Program-made: the position numbers and the translations under genes
From: Maribacter spongiicola
GTDB lineage: Bacteria; Bacteroidota; Bacteroidia; Flavobacteriales; Flavobacteriaceae
Direction of reading: 5' to 3'
DNA length: 64,000 nt
NCBI RefSeq assembly: GCF_004364165.1
Contig: NZ_SOAY01000011.1
Span: 930,001 to 994,000 of the forward strand
The notes under the pieces: generated by a model
The model's input: only the letters and a program-made list of their open reading frames with translations
What the model was told of the DNA's origin: nothing
The model's database searches: none
In this document: piece by piece, positions 28,159 to 37,441 of the stretch
Position numbering within the stretch: the first letter of the stretch is position 1
How the letters are laid out: each line of letters starts with the position of its first letter

Positions 28159-28928
28159 AACATCTCTCCTTTAAATACTTGTTTGGCTTCTCCTTTTAAA
28201 TAGATATCGCTATAAGAGCCTTGATTTTCTTGAAAAGTAACCTCAAGATTACCACCAAGTGCATTCACAGCAATAGTATTATTCTTGGTATTACCTAAAT
28301 GATACATGCTCAATGCAATTGCCGTTACACCTGTACCACACGATAAGGTTTCATCTTCAACTCCGCGTTCGTAGGTTCTAATATCAAATCCGCCTTCAGC
28401 ATTGGCTTCTACAAAATTGATATTACTTCCTTTTTCTCCGTAAATACCATAACGCATACGCGCACCTTCTTTAACAACATTAAAAGACTTTAAATCTTTT
28501 ACCATTTGAACATGATGTGGCGAACCCGTATTCATAAACAACGCATTTGGCTTCTCTTTTACTTCACTCACATCCGCCATTTTAAGACTTACAACTTCAC
28601 CAATAATCGTTGCTTCGTGTACCCCATCTACAGCAATAAATGTGGTTTCCCTTTTTATAATTTCAAGAAAATGGGCAAAGGCAACAATGCATCTTCCCCC
28701 ATTACCGCACATACTTCCTTCTTTTCCATCCGCATTAAAATAAACCATTCGAAAATCGGTAGTCTCGTCATTTTCTAATAAAATGAGTCCGTCAGAACCT
28801 ACTCCGAATCTTCTATGACAGATTTTAGCGATTAACGCATTATTTTCTTTCGGGAACTGCCCATTGCGATTGTCGACCATCACAAAATCATTTCCCGTAC
28901 CTTGATATTTATAAAATATATTTTTCAT
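28152..28928 (-). CDS. dapF: Diaminopimelate epimerase
   Basis: It converts LL- to meso-diaminopimelate, used for peptidoglycan cross-linking and lysine. Length 258 residues. The N-terminus YKYQGTGNDFVMVDNR is diagnostic. The two catalytic cysteines are in MCGNGGRC and in ETLSCGTGVTA. First gene of the dapF-GNAT-mltG unit, with a promoter element at 28943-28950, divergent from the HtrA-like protease gene. Confidence 0.97.
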   Translation of the reverse strand: MKNIFYKYQGTGNDFVMVDNRNGQFPKENNALIAKICHRRFGVGSDGLILLENDETTDFRMVYFNADGKEGSMCGNGGRCIVAFAHFLEIIKRETTFIAVDGVHEATIIGEVVSLKMADVSEVKEKPNALFMNTGSPHHVQMVKDLKSFNVVKEGARMRYGIYGEKGSNINFVEANAEGGFDIRTYERGVEDETLSCGTGVTAIALSMYHLGNTKNNTIAVNALGGNLEVTFQENQGSYSDIYLKGEAKQVFKGEMLW

Positions 28929-28942
28929 CCTCTAGTAAAGCC

Positions 28943-28950
28943 CAAAGATA
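28943..28950 (-). promoter_or_regulatory. -7 promoter element of dapF-GNAT-mltG
   Basis: The minus strand reads TATCTTTG, an exact TAnnTTTG. The predicted start near 28938 leaves a leader of about 10 nt to the dapF ATG. Confidence 0.45.
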
Positions 28951-29006
28951 GTATATAAATAGGTTTTCTTTGGTAGTTAAAAAGTAGTTAAACGCTTATC
29001 AAATAG

Positions 29007-29028
29007 CGCAAAAACGAGTAGTTTTGCG
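29007..29028 (+). promoter_or_regulatory. Promoter of the HtrA-like protease with an overlapping inverted repeat
   Basis: TAGTTTTG at 29019-29026 is an exact TAnnTTTG, with a predicted start near 29031 and an 18-nt leader. It is overlapped by CGCAAAA (29007-29013) and TTTTGCG (29022-29028), a perfect 7-bp inverted repeat with an 8-bp spacer, a possible operator covering the -7 region. Confidence 0.4.
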
Positions 29029-29048
29029 TAAAATATGTTAAAACATTA

Positions 29049-30446
29049 ATGAATATGAAAAGAATAGCAAGTCTGTTATTTGTATCAATTTTTGCCGGTG
29101 CAATTACATTGGGTGCTTACAAACTTTTTTTCGAGAAGGAAAATTTTACCATCATCAGCCAAGAAAACAATGGCGGTGTTATTAACGCTAGTTATACGCC
29201 TACGTCTGCTAGAGGTGCCGGAATCAATGAGGTCGACTTTACCAGTGCTGCTGAAAATACGGTAAACGCAGTGGTTCACGTTAAAAATATTACCCTTAGC
29301 AAAGGACCAACAACTATATTCGATATTTTTTATGGAACTGGCGGTAGTGCCGTACCACAAGTAGGTACCGGATCGGGAGTAATTATTTCTTCTGACGGAT
29401 ATATAGTTACCAATAACCATGTCATTAATAAAGCTACACAACTACAAGTTACGTTAAATAACAACAGAACATATAAAGCAGAACTTATTGGTACTGATCC
29501 AAATTCTGACATTGCTCTTATAAAAATTGATACAGATGAGAAATTGCCCTATTTAGCATTTGGCGACTCTGATCATACAAAAATTGGAGAATGGGTTTTG
29601 GCAGTTGGCAATCCCTTTAATCTTACCTCTACGGTAACAGCAGGTATTGTAAGTGCCAAAGCTAGAAATCTTGGAAAAAATCAGTCTTTTATACAGACAG
29701 ATGCAGCCGTAAACCCTGGAAACTCAGGTGGTGCTTTGGTAAATACTAACGGTGACTTAGTGGGTATAAACACCGCGATTACTTCACAAACTGGTTCTTA
29801 TGTAGGTTATTCTTTTGCGGTACCTAGCAATATTGCCAAAAAGGTTGTTCAAGATATTTTAGAATACGGTAATGTTCAGAAAGGATTTATGGGGATTAGC
29901 CCTGCGCCTATAGATACTAGAGATGCTATTGAAAAAGGAATTAATAATATAGATGGCGTGTATATTGAATTGGTAGAAGAAGAATCTGCAGCGCAGGAAG
30001 CAGGAATTGTTGTCGGCGATATCATTAAAAAAGTCGATGAAATAACTGTGCACAAATATCCTGATTTAACCGGATACCTTTCTACAAAAAGACCAGGCGA
30101 TACTTTAGCCTTTGTTATTGATAGAGATAAAGACCTCATTACTTTACCACTAGTTTTGAAAGAAAGACAAAAATTGGTTGTGCCTGAAATGGGCTTAGAA
30201 GTTAAGAACCTTACCGAGCATGATAAAAAGGTTTACAAAACAACATCGGGAGTAAAAATCACCGGCGTACCCGAAAGATACAGAGGTTATGGTTTATCTG
30301 AAAAAGTTATCGTTAAGGTAGACGATTTTGAGATAGGAAATATTGACGACGCCTATAATGCTTTCGGCGCTATTTCTAAATACGGAAAAACAGTTATTGT
30401 TATGGTAGGATCCAATGGAGAACGAGACCGATTAATCTTCCAATAA
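29049..30446 (+). CDS. Periplasmic serine protease, DegP/HtrA family
   Basis: A 465-residue envelope protease and chaperone. An N-terminal signal/anchor (KRIASLLFVSIFAGAITLGAYKLFF) is followed by the trypsin-like domain: GSGVIISSDGYIVTNNHVI has the catalytic His, NSDIALIKI the Asp and QTDAAVNPGNSGGALVN the Ser in GNSGGA. Two PDZ-like domains follow from about residue 275 (GFMGISPAPID and MGLEVKNLTEHD). It handles misfolded proteins outside the inner membrane and is usually stress-induced. M1 and M3 are both possible starts. Monocistronic with a strong terminator. Confidence 0.95.
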   Translation: MNMKRIASLLFVSIFAGAITLGAYKLFFEKENFTIISQENNGGVINASYTPTSARGAGINEVDFTSAAENTVNAVVHVKNITLSKGPTTIFDIFYGTGGSAVPQVGTGSGVIISSDGYIVTNNHVINKATQLQVTLNNNRTYKAELIGTDPNSDIALIKIDTDEKLPYLAFGDSDHTKIGEWVLAVGNPFNLTSTVTAGIVSAKARNLGKNQSFIQTDAAVNPGNSGGALVNTNGDLVGINTAITSQTGSYVGYSFAVPSNIAKKVVQDILEYGNVQKGFMGISPAPIDTRDAIEKGINNIDGVYIELVEEESAAQEAGIVVGDIIKKVDEITVHKYPDLTGYLSTKRPGDTLAFVIDRDKDLITLPLVLKERQKLVVPEMGLEVKNLTEHDKKVYKTTSGVKITGVPERYRGYGLSEKVIVKVDDFEIGNIDDAYNAFGAISKYGKTVIVMVGSNGERDRLIFQ

Positions 30447-30464
30447 AAAATAACTAAAAAATAC

Positions 30465-30493
30465 AGCCTTCGTAAAAACGAAGGCTTTTTTTT
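30465..30493 (+). terminator. Intrinsic terminator after the HtrA-like gene
   Basis: AGCCTTCG (30465-30472) pairs with CGAAGGCT (30479-30486), followed by eight T. Confidence 0.92.
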
Positions 30494-30525
30494 GAAAAAT
30501 ATTTATTTTAAGTGGTTAATTTTTC

Positions 30526-30533
30526 TAGTTTTG
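30526..30533 (+). promoter_or_regulatory. -7 promoter element of gap
   Basis: TAGTTTTG is an exact TAnnTTTG, 33 bp after the preceding terminator. The predicted start near 30538 leaves a 24-nt leader. Confidence 0.5.
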
Positions 30534-30561
30534 TGCGAATTATAAAAATAATCAACTAATT

Positions 30562-32010
30562 ATGGCTCCACAAACCACTTTTGAAAAAGAGCTGGCATTT
30601 CAAGCAGACCGTAGAAAAGCTACAACTGAATTTATTAAAATTGTTAGCGATTTATGGTATGATAAATCTATTGAAATTGTCCTTTTTAAAAATCAGGTTA
30701 TTGATAAAAACGTAAGTGACATCATTCATTTACACGAGTATGCTGGTGAATTCGTGCAAAAACCAATATCAATTTTTGATTCTGTTGAAATTTTGCGCTC
30801 CATCTCAGATATGCTTTTACCACCTTCTAAATTAGATATCGGTAAATTAACTTACGAGTACCATTCTGACACCAATATCTTAAACAATGTAAAATCTTTT
30901 GTAATTGATAAATTACAATCTGCGCAAGACTTTAAAAGCATAGAACCGAAAGATGTTGTTTTATACGGTTTTGGACGCATTGGCAGATTAGTTGCCAGAG
31001 AATTAATGTCTAAAACCGGTAAAGGAAATCAACTTCGATTAAGAGCTATCGTGGTAAGAGGTAAACCTAGCATTGAAAATCTTGAAAAAAGAGCCAGTTT
31101 ACTTAAAACAGATTCTGTTCATGGTATTTTCAATGGTACTGTTAAGATTGATTATGCTAATCTTAAACTAGTTATTAATGGAACCACGGTGCATGTCATT
31201 TATGCAAACATGCCAGAAGAAATTGACTATACCGAATATGGTATTAATGATGCTTTGGTTATAGATAATACTGGCGCATTTAGAAATAAAGAACAATTAG
31301 AAAGACATTTACAGGCCAAAGGAGCATCTAAAGTACTTTTAACGGCCCCTGGTAAAGAGGTCGCAAATATAGTTCACGGAGTAAACCATTTAGAATATAA
31401 TCCAGATGATACTGAAATATTTTCAGCAGCTTCATGCACAACGAATGCCATTACCCCTATTTTAAAAGCTATCGAAGAAACTTTAGGAATCGATAAGGGA
31501 CACTTAGAAACTATTCACGCATACACGAACGATCAAAATTTGGTCGATAATATGCATGGCAAATACAGAAGAGGTCGTGCTGCCGCACTTAACATGGTCA
31601 TAACAGAAACTGGAGCCGGCCAAGCCGTTACAAAAGCATTACCGTCATTAAAAGGTAAATTGACATCTAATGCCATTCGTGTACCTGTACCAAACGGATC
31701 ATTAGCTATTTTAAATCTTGATGTTAAACAAAAAACATCTCTTGAAGGTGTAAACACCATGATTAAAAAATATGCCCTTGAAGGTGATTTAGTAGAGCAA
31801 ATTAAATACTCGTTAGATAAAGAATTGGTATCCTCTGACATTATTGGTACTTCTGCCCCGTCTATTTATGATAGTATGGCGACAATTGTATCTGAAAGTG
31901 GCAAAAATATTATTCTGTACATCTGGTACGACAATGAATATGGCTATTCGCACCAAGTTATTCGTTTGGCGAAGTATATTGCCAAAGTACGTCGTTTTAC
32001 ATATTACTAA
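30562..32010 (+). CDS. gap: Glyceraldehyde-3-phosphate dehydrogenase, long form
   Basis: It oxidises glyceraldehyde-3-phosphate with NAD(P)+ and phosphate. The NAD-binding loop YGFGRIGRL starts near residue 135 and the catalytic Cys292 lies in AASCTTNAITPIL, followed by TIHAYTNDQNLVD and the C-terminal WYDNEYGYSHQVIRLA. At 482 residues it carries about 130 extra residues at the N-terminus, helical and without a signal peptide, compared with the ordinary 335-residue enzyme. This long form is known in Bacteroidota and some proteobacteria. The extension's role is unknown to me. Monocistronic with a -7 element and terminator. Confidence 0.95.
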   Translation: MAPQTTFEKELAFQADRRKATTEFIKIVSDLWYDKSIEIVLFKNQVIDKNVSDIIHLHEYAGEFVQKPISIFDSVEILRSISDMLLPPSKLDIGKLTYEYHSDTNILNNVKSFVIDKLQSAQDFKSIEPKDVVLYGFGRIGRLVARELMSKTGKGNQLRLRAIVVRGKPSIENLEKRASLLKTDSVHGIFNGTVKIDYANLKLVINGTTVHVIYANMPEEIDYTEYGINDALVIDNTGAFRNKEQLERHLQAKGASKVLLTAPGKEVANIVHGVNHLEYNPDDTEIFSAASCTTNAITPILKAIEETLGIDKGHLETIHAYTNDQNLVDNMHGKYRRGRAAALNMVITETGAGQAVTKALPSLKGKLTSNAIRVPVPNGSLAILNLDVKQKTSLEGVNTMIKKYALEGDLVEQIKYSLDKELVSSDIIGTSAPSIYDSMATIVSESGKNIILYIWYDNEYGYSHQVIRLAKYIAKVRRFTYY

Positions 32011-32024
32011 TTTTTTTAAATAAT

Positions 32025-32069
32025 AACGTCTATTTGTTGATATGCTACGTAGTTAAATAAACGTTTTTT
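32025..32069 (+). terminator. Probable terminator after gap
   Basis: AACGTCTATTT (32025-32035) pairs with AAATAAACGTT (32055-32065) with one C-A mismatch, followed by a T run to 32069. The loop is long (19 nt) and contains its own small palindrome, so efficiency is uncertain. Confidence 0.55.
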
Positions 32070-32154
32070 AGCATTGACTTTTTTTTATAGTATGATAATT
32101 ATAAAGTACTTTAGTCAACTCTAAATTATTCAAATTAACCTAAGAATCTATTAC

Positions 32155-32778
32155 ATGAAATTCTATAGAATACTATTGTTACTGGCATTACTATTGGCTA
32201 GTAACTTACAATTTGCGCAAGACACTGAAGAAGAGGACGATAAACTGTCTTTAGACGAAGGTCCTATTAGCAATCAATTCGATTTTATTGCTAAGCGATC
32301 AGGTAATTATAGAGCTGATGGTATTAGGTATGAAGTAGTAAAAGAAACCAATCTTTTTAAAATTCGCGAGAATGTTCTGGATTCTATAGCGGCCATGAAT
32401 AAAAAAACCGGCGAGCTTAAGGCCACGATTGCAGAACATGAGACAACAATTACGTCTTTAAATAATAAGTTAGAGGAAACGACAACTAATTTAGGCGCTG
32501 TTACAGAAGAAAAAGATAGTATGTCATTTTTAGGACTACCTGTTTCTAAAGGAACATATAATTTTGTTCTATGGACGATTATTGGGGCATTGTTTCTAAC
32601 ACTTGGCTTCTTTATCTATAAATTTAGAAATAGTAATATTTTGACTCAAGAAGCAAAACAAAACCTTTCTGAACTAGAGGTTGAATATGAAGACCATAGA
32701 AGAAGATCCTTAGAGCGCGAGCAAAAAATAAGTAGGCAACTACAAGACGAAATTAATAAACAGAAGAAAACTAAATAA
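32155..32778 (+). CDS. Coiled-coil membrane protein of unknown function
   Basis: A 207-residue protein with a signal peptide (FYRILLLLALLLASNLQFAQ), an acidic segment (DTEEEDDKLSLDE), a predicted periplasmic coiled coil (about residues 70-120, MNKKTGELKATIAEHETTI and after), a transmembrane helix (YNFVLWTIIGALFLTLGFFIY, about 136-156) and a second coiled coil in the cytoplasm ending in basic residues. Homologues near trmD are, as I recall, sometimes labelled tRNA (guanine-N1)-methyltransferase; nothing here supports that, and the label is probably carried over from the neighbour. The true role is unknown. Confidence 0.8.
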   Translation: MKFYRILLLLALLLASNLQFAQDTEEEDDKLSLDEGPISNQFDFIAKRSGNYRADGIRYEVVKETNLFKIRENVLDSIAAMNKKTGELKATIAEHETTITSLNNKLEETTTNLGAVTEEKDSMSFLGLPVSKGTYNFVLWTIIGALFLTLGFFIYKFRNSNILTQEAKQNLSELEVEYEDHRRRSLEREQKISRQLQDEINKQKKTK

Positions 32779-32780
32779 TT

Positions 32781-32806
32781 AAAAGCTCCTTAACGGAGCT
32801 TTTTTT
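32781..32806 (+). terminator. Terminator-like hairpin 4 nt before a start codon
   Basis: AAAAGCTCC (32781-32789) pairs with GGAGCTTTT (32795-32803) and runs into T to 32806. It ends the transcript of the coiled-coil gene, but the next gene's ATG follows at 32811, so it could also act as an attenuator for the downstream genes. Confidence 0.85.
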
Positions 32807-32810
32807 AGAT

Positions 32811-33254
32811 ATGAAAAGTATACGTAGAATTACAGGAACAGATATTATCGATATTATTTCGCTTTTCGATGGGTATAGAGTATTCTATAAAATGAAATCA
32901 GACCCAGATGCTGCAGCCGAATTTCTAAATGATAGAATTACCAAAGATGAGTCTATTATTTTCGCAGCTTACGAAGATGACAAGGCTGTCGGCTTCGTTC
33001 AGCTATATTACACGTTCTCTTCTGTAAGTTTAGAGAAATCATTAATTCTAAACGATTTATTTGTAGATACTAATTTCAGGGGCGAATCTATTGGTGAACA
33101 GTTATTGTTAAAAGCGCAAGAATTTTGTAAAATGAATCATTACAAAGGACTCGCACTAGAAACCGCCATTGACAATCCGGCTCAAAAATTATATGAGAAA
33201 TTAGGATGGACAAAAGATTACCACGCTTTTCATTACTTTTGGCAGGCTAAATGA
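32811..33254 (+). CDS. GNAT family N-acetyltransferase
   Basis: A 147-residue GNAT. Visible are IFAAYEDDKAVGFVQLYY, the strand LILNDLFVDTNFRGESIGEQLLLKAQEF with the acetyl-CoA loop (R-G-E-S-I-G), and ETAIDNPAQKLYEKLGWTKD. The Gly pattern of the loop is slightly unusual (G-E-S-I-G instead of G-x-G-x-G/A). It is 16 bp before trmD on the same strand. No promoter is visible between it and the terminator hairpin just upstream. Confidence 0.87.
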   Translation: MKSIRRITGTDIIDIISLFDGYRVFYKMKSDPDAAAEFLNDRITKDESIIFAAYEDDKAVGFVQLYYTFSSVSLEKSLILNDLFVDTNFRGESIGEQLLLKAQEFCKMNHYKGLALETAIDNPAQKLYEKLGWTKDYHAFHYFWQAK

Positions 33255-33270
33255 TGATGCAAAATAAAAG

Positions 33271-33945
33271 ATGCGAATAGATATTATTACCGTATTGCCC
33301 GAGTTACTTACCAGTCCCTTTGAAGCCTCTATTCTAAAAAGAGCTGTTGAAAAAGGATTGGTAGAAGTCCACTTTCACAATCTTAGAGATTATACCGACA
33401 CGAAATACCGTAACGTCGATGATTATCAATTTGGTGGCGGAGCCGGAATGGTGCTTATGATAGAGCCAATAGATAAATGTATAACCGATTTAAAAGCACA
33501 GCGCGATTACGACGAGGTTATATACATGACGCCTGACGGTACTACCTTAAACCAAAAAATAGCAAACACATTATCTATGGTCGAGAATATAATCATTCTA
33601 TGTGGTCATTATAAAGGTGTTGATCAGCGAGTAAGAGATGCATTTATCACTAAAGAAATATCTATTGGAGATTATGTACTTTCTGGCGGAGAATTAGGTG
33701 CCGCAGTATTATGTGACGCCATAATACGATTATTACCAGGGGTATTAAACGATGAAACATCTGCCCTAACGGATACTTTTCAAGACGGACTCTTAGCTCC
33801 GCCGATTTATACAAGACCTGCTGAGTATAAAGGAATGCATGTACCTGATATTCTATTAAGCGGAAACTTTGGCAAGATCGAAGAATGGCGAGAAGATAGG
33901 GCGTACGAGCGTACCGTAAAATTACGCCCGGACCTGCTTGAGTAG
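33271..33945 (+). CDS. trmD: tRNA (guanine-37-N1)-methyltransferase TrmD
   Basis: It methylates G37 next to the anticodon and prevents frameshifting. The 224-residue SPOUT enzyme shows [13 protein letters not shown] at the start, [36 protein letters not shown], and the trefoil-knot segment [29 protein letters not shown]. Length is slightly under the E. coli protein (255). It precedes rplS, as in the widespread rpsP-rimM-trmD-rplS cluster, but rpsP and rimM are not here and rplS has its own promoter. Confidence 0.97.
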   Translation: MRIDIITVLPELLTSPFEASILKRAVEKGLVEVHFHNLRDYTDTKYRNVDDYQFGGGAGMVLMIEPIDKCITDLKAQRDYDEVIYMTPDGTTLNQKIANTLSMVENIIILCGHYKGVDQRVRDAFITKEISIGDYVLSGGELGAAVLCDAIIRLLPGVLNDETSALTDTFQDGLLAPPIYTRPAEYKGMHVPDILLSGNFGKIEEWREDRAYERTVKLRPDLLE

Positions 33946-33982
33946 CTTAAGTTTGATTTTTAAAGAAAAACAATATAAATAC

Positions 33983-34012
33983 TTGTGTGTTTTAATTTAA
34001 ATATTATTTTTG
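33983..34012 (+). promoter_or_regulatory. Promoter of rplS (TTG plus TATTTTTG)
   Basis: A TTG at 33983-33985 and TATTTTTG at 34005-34012 are separated by 19 bp, a full match to the Flavobacterium-type consensus. The predicted start near 34017 gives a 65-nt leader. The same TATTTTTGCAC string occurs before rpsF. Confidence 0.75.
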
Positions 34013-34016
34013 CACC

Positions 34017-34081
34017 CTGTTAGAACAACCTCTGACGATAATCGTGAATGTTGCTTTAATTTAATTCCTATTAACTATACA
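34017..34081 (+). ncRNA. Candidate L19 ribosomal-protein leader
   Basis: The rplS leader contains CAAC (34026-34029) that can pair with GTTG (34050-34053), enclosing ACGA (34035-34038) paired with TCGT (34042-34045) and an asymmetric internal loop. This is the sort of small structured leader to which ribosomal proteins bind to repress their own synthesis. A flavobacterial L19 leader class has been proposed as far as I recall; I have not been able to align this sequence to it. Confidence 0.4.
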
Positions 34082-34432
34082 ATGGAATCATTAATAAAAT
34101 TTGTACAAGACGAGTTCGTAACTAAGAAAGATTTTCCAAAATTTTCTTCTGGTGACACAATTACTGTATACTACGAAATTAAGGAAGGTGAAAAAACAAG
34201 AACTCAGTTCTTTAAAGGTGTTGTAATACAACGTAGAGGTTCTGGTTCAACTGAAACTTTTACAATTCGTAAAATGTCAGGTACTGTTGGTGTTGAGCGT
34301 ATCTTCCCAATTAACTTACCTGCACTTCAAAAAATTGAAGTTAACAAGCGTGGTAAAGTACGTAGATCTAGAATTTACTACTTCCGTGAATTAACTGGTA
34401 AAAAAGCTAGAATTAAAGAGATTAGAGGATAA
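34082..34432 (+). CDS. rplS: 50S ribosomal protein L19
   Basis: A 116-residue ribosomal protein at the 30S-50S interface. Diagnostic segments are [57 protein letters not shown] and [21 protein letters not shown]. The open frame extends 24 codons upstream, but that part lies over the promoter and leader; the canonical start [11 protein letters not shown] at 34082 is right. Confidence 0.98.
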   Translation: MESLIKFVQDEFVTKKDFPKFSSGDTITVYYEIKEGEKTRTQFFKGVVIQRRGSGSTETFTIRKMSGTVGVERIFPINLPALQKIEVNKRGKVRRSRIYYFRELTGKKARIKEIRG

Positions 34433-34453
34433 ATTTATCTTCTAAAATTATAC

Positions 34454-34488
34454 AAAGCACCGTGTCAAAATGATACGGTGCTTTTTTT
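34454..34488 (+). terminator. Intrinsic terminator after rplS
   Basis: A 14-bp stem (34454-34467 with 34471-34484, one G-U pair) followed by a T run to 34488. Confidence 0.93.
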
Positions 34489-34719
34489 ATGAACAATAGT
34501 TAATAATACATGTTCATAAAGTGTTGATTAATAAAAGTTTACAAAAATAAGGTTTGAACTACTTTTTTTTGTAAATTACATTATGGTTAAAGAATGAAAA
34601 TGAGAAAAATTCATTTAAAACCACTACGAAGTTTACGTTCTATCGTATTATTGTTTGACCATACATTTAATGATTATTAAATGAGGGTGAATTTTAAAAA
34701 ATCTATATACTAGGTTTTT

Positions 34720-34920
34720 AATCTTCAATGAAGACAATAAAAAAGAAATGATGTGTAGATGTTAGGTTACGTACCTGAGAATCGAAAAGCATTTTAAACG
34801 TTGAATTAGTGAAACGGGTGCAATCAAGGGTTGCCGTTTTAATGAAAAATTAGAACAAACTGTCCGTAAACTATTTCTAAAAAGCCATATCATTGTATGC
34901 GTACATTGATATGGCTTTTA
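34720..34920 (+). ncRNA. Possible small RNA ending in its own terminator
   Basis: Candidate transcript with uncertain 5' end. Paired elements visible: AGGT/ACCT at 34764-34776, and AAACG plus GCAA (34812-34823) with TTGC plus CGTTT (34831-34839) around a 3-nt bulge. It ends with the terminator at 34880-34919. A relative of flavobacterial 6S-type RNA is one idea, but I cannot show the characteristic open bubble. No tmRNA, RNase P or SRP RNA signature is present. Confidence 0.3.
34880..34920 (+). terminator. Intrinsic terminator with no gene upstream
   Basis: AAAAGCCATATCA (34880-34892) pairs with TGATATGGCTTTT (34907-34919); inside, TGTA pairs with TACA across a T-T mismatch around a TGCG loop. 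The near-symmetry means it could serve either strand. Confidence 0.8.
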
Positions 34921-34992
34921 TTATTTAACAAATCCACCTTCGCGACCTAAAATATTAAGACCTCTCCCCGCTTTCAAACTTTTAGAAAATCG

Positions 34993-35000
34993 TATATTTG
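34993..35000 (+). promoter_or_regulatory. -7 promoter element of icd
   Basis: TATATTTG is an exact TAnnTTTG; the predicted start near 35005 leaves a 23-nt leader. Confidence 0.5.
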
Positions 35001-35015
35001 TTCCGCTTAAATTAA

Positions 35016-37244
<2,229 letters not shown>

Positions 37245-37262
37245 CTTAATAAACTTCGTTAC

Positions 37263-37299
37263 AAAGCACCCTAAATACATTTTGAGGGTGCTTTTTTTT
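37263..37299 (+). terminator. Intrinsic terminator after icd
   Basis: AAAGCACCCT (37263-37272) pairs with AGGGTGCTTT (37285-37294), followed by T to 37299. Confidence 0.93.
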
Positions 37300-37361
37300 G
37301 TATCATATTGAAGAAGTAAAAAGTTCACAAGTATACAATCATAGAATATTCAAAAAACCGC

Positions 37362-37395
37362 TTGGTGTTTAATCTACTGAATCGAGCTAAATTTG
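37362..37395 (+). promoter_or_regulatory. Promoter of the TonB receptor/DUF4249 operon
   Basis: TTG at 37362-37364 and TAAATTTG at 37388-37395, 23 bp apart, the upper end of the accepted spacing. The predicted start near 37400 leaves a leader of about 42 nt to the ATG at 37442. Confidence 0.5.
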
Positions 37396-37441
37396 TTTTA
37401 GGAGCATCAGCAATTTCTAAGTATTTTTACAAAAAAAATTG

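Noticed and set aside
32155-32778. tRNA (guanine-N1)-methyltransferase
   Set aside because: The sequence is a signal peptide plus coiled coils and a membrane helix; the real TrmD is at 33271-33945.
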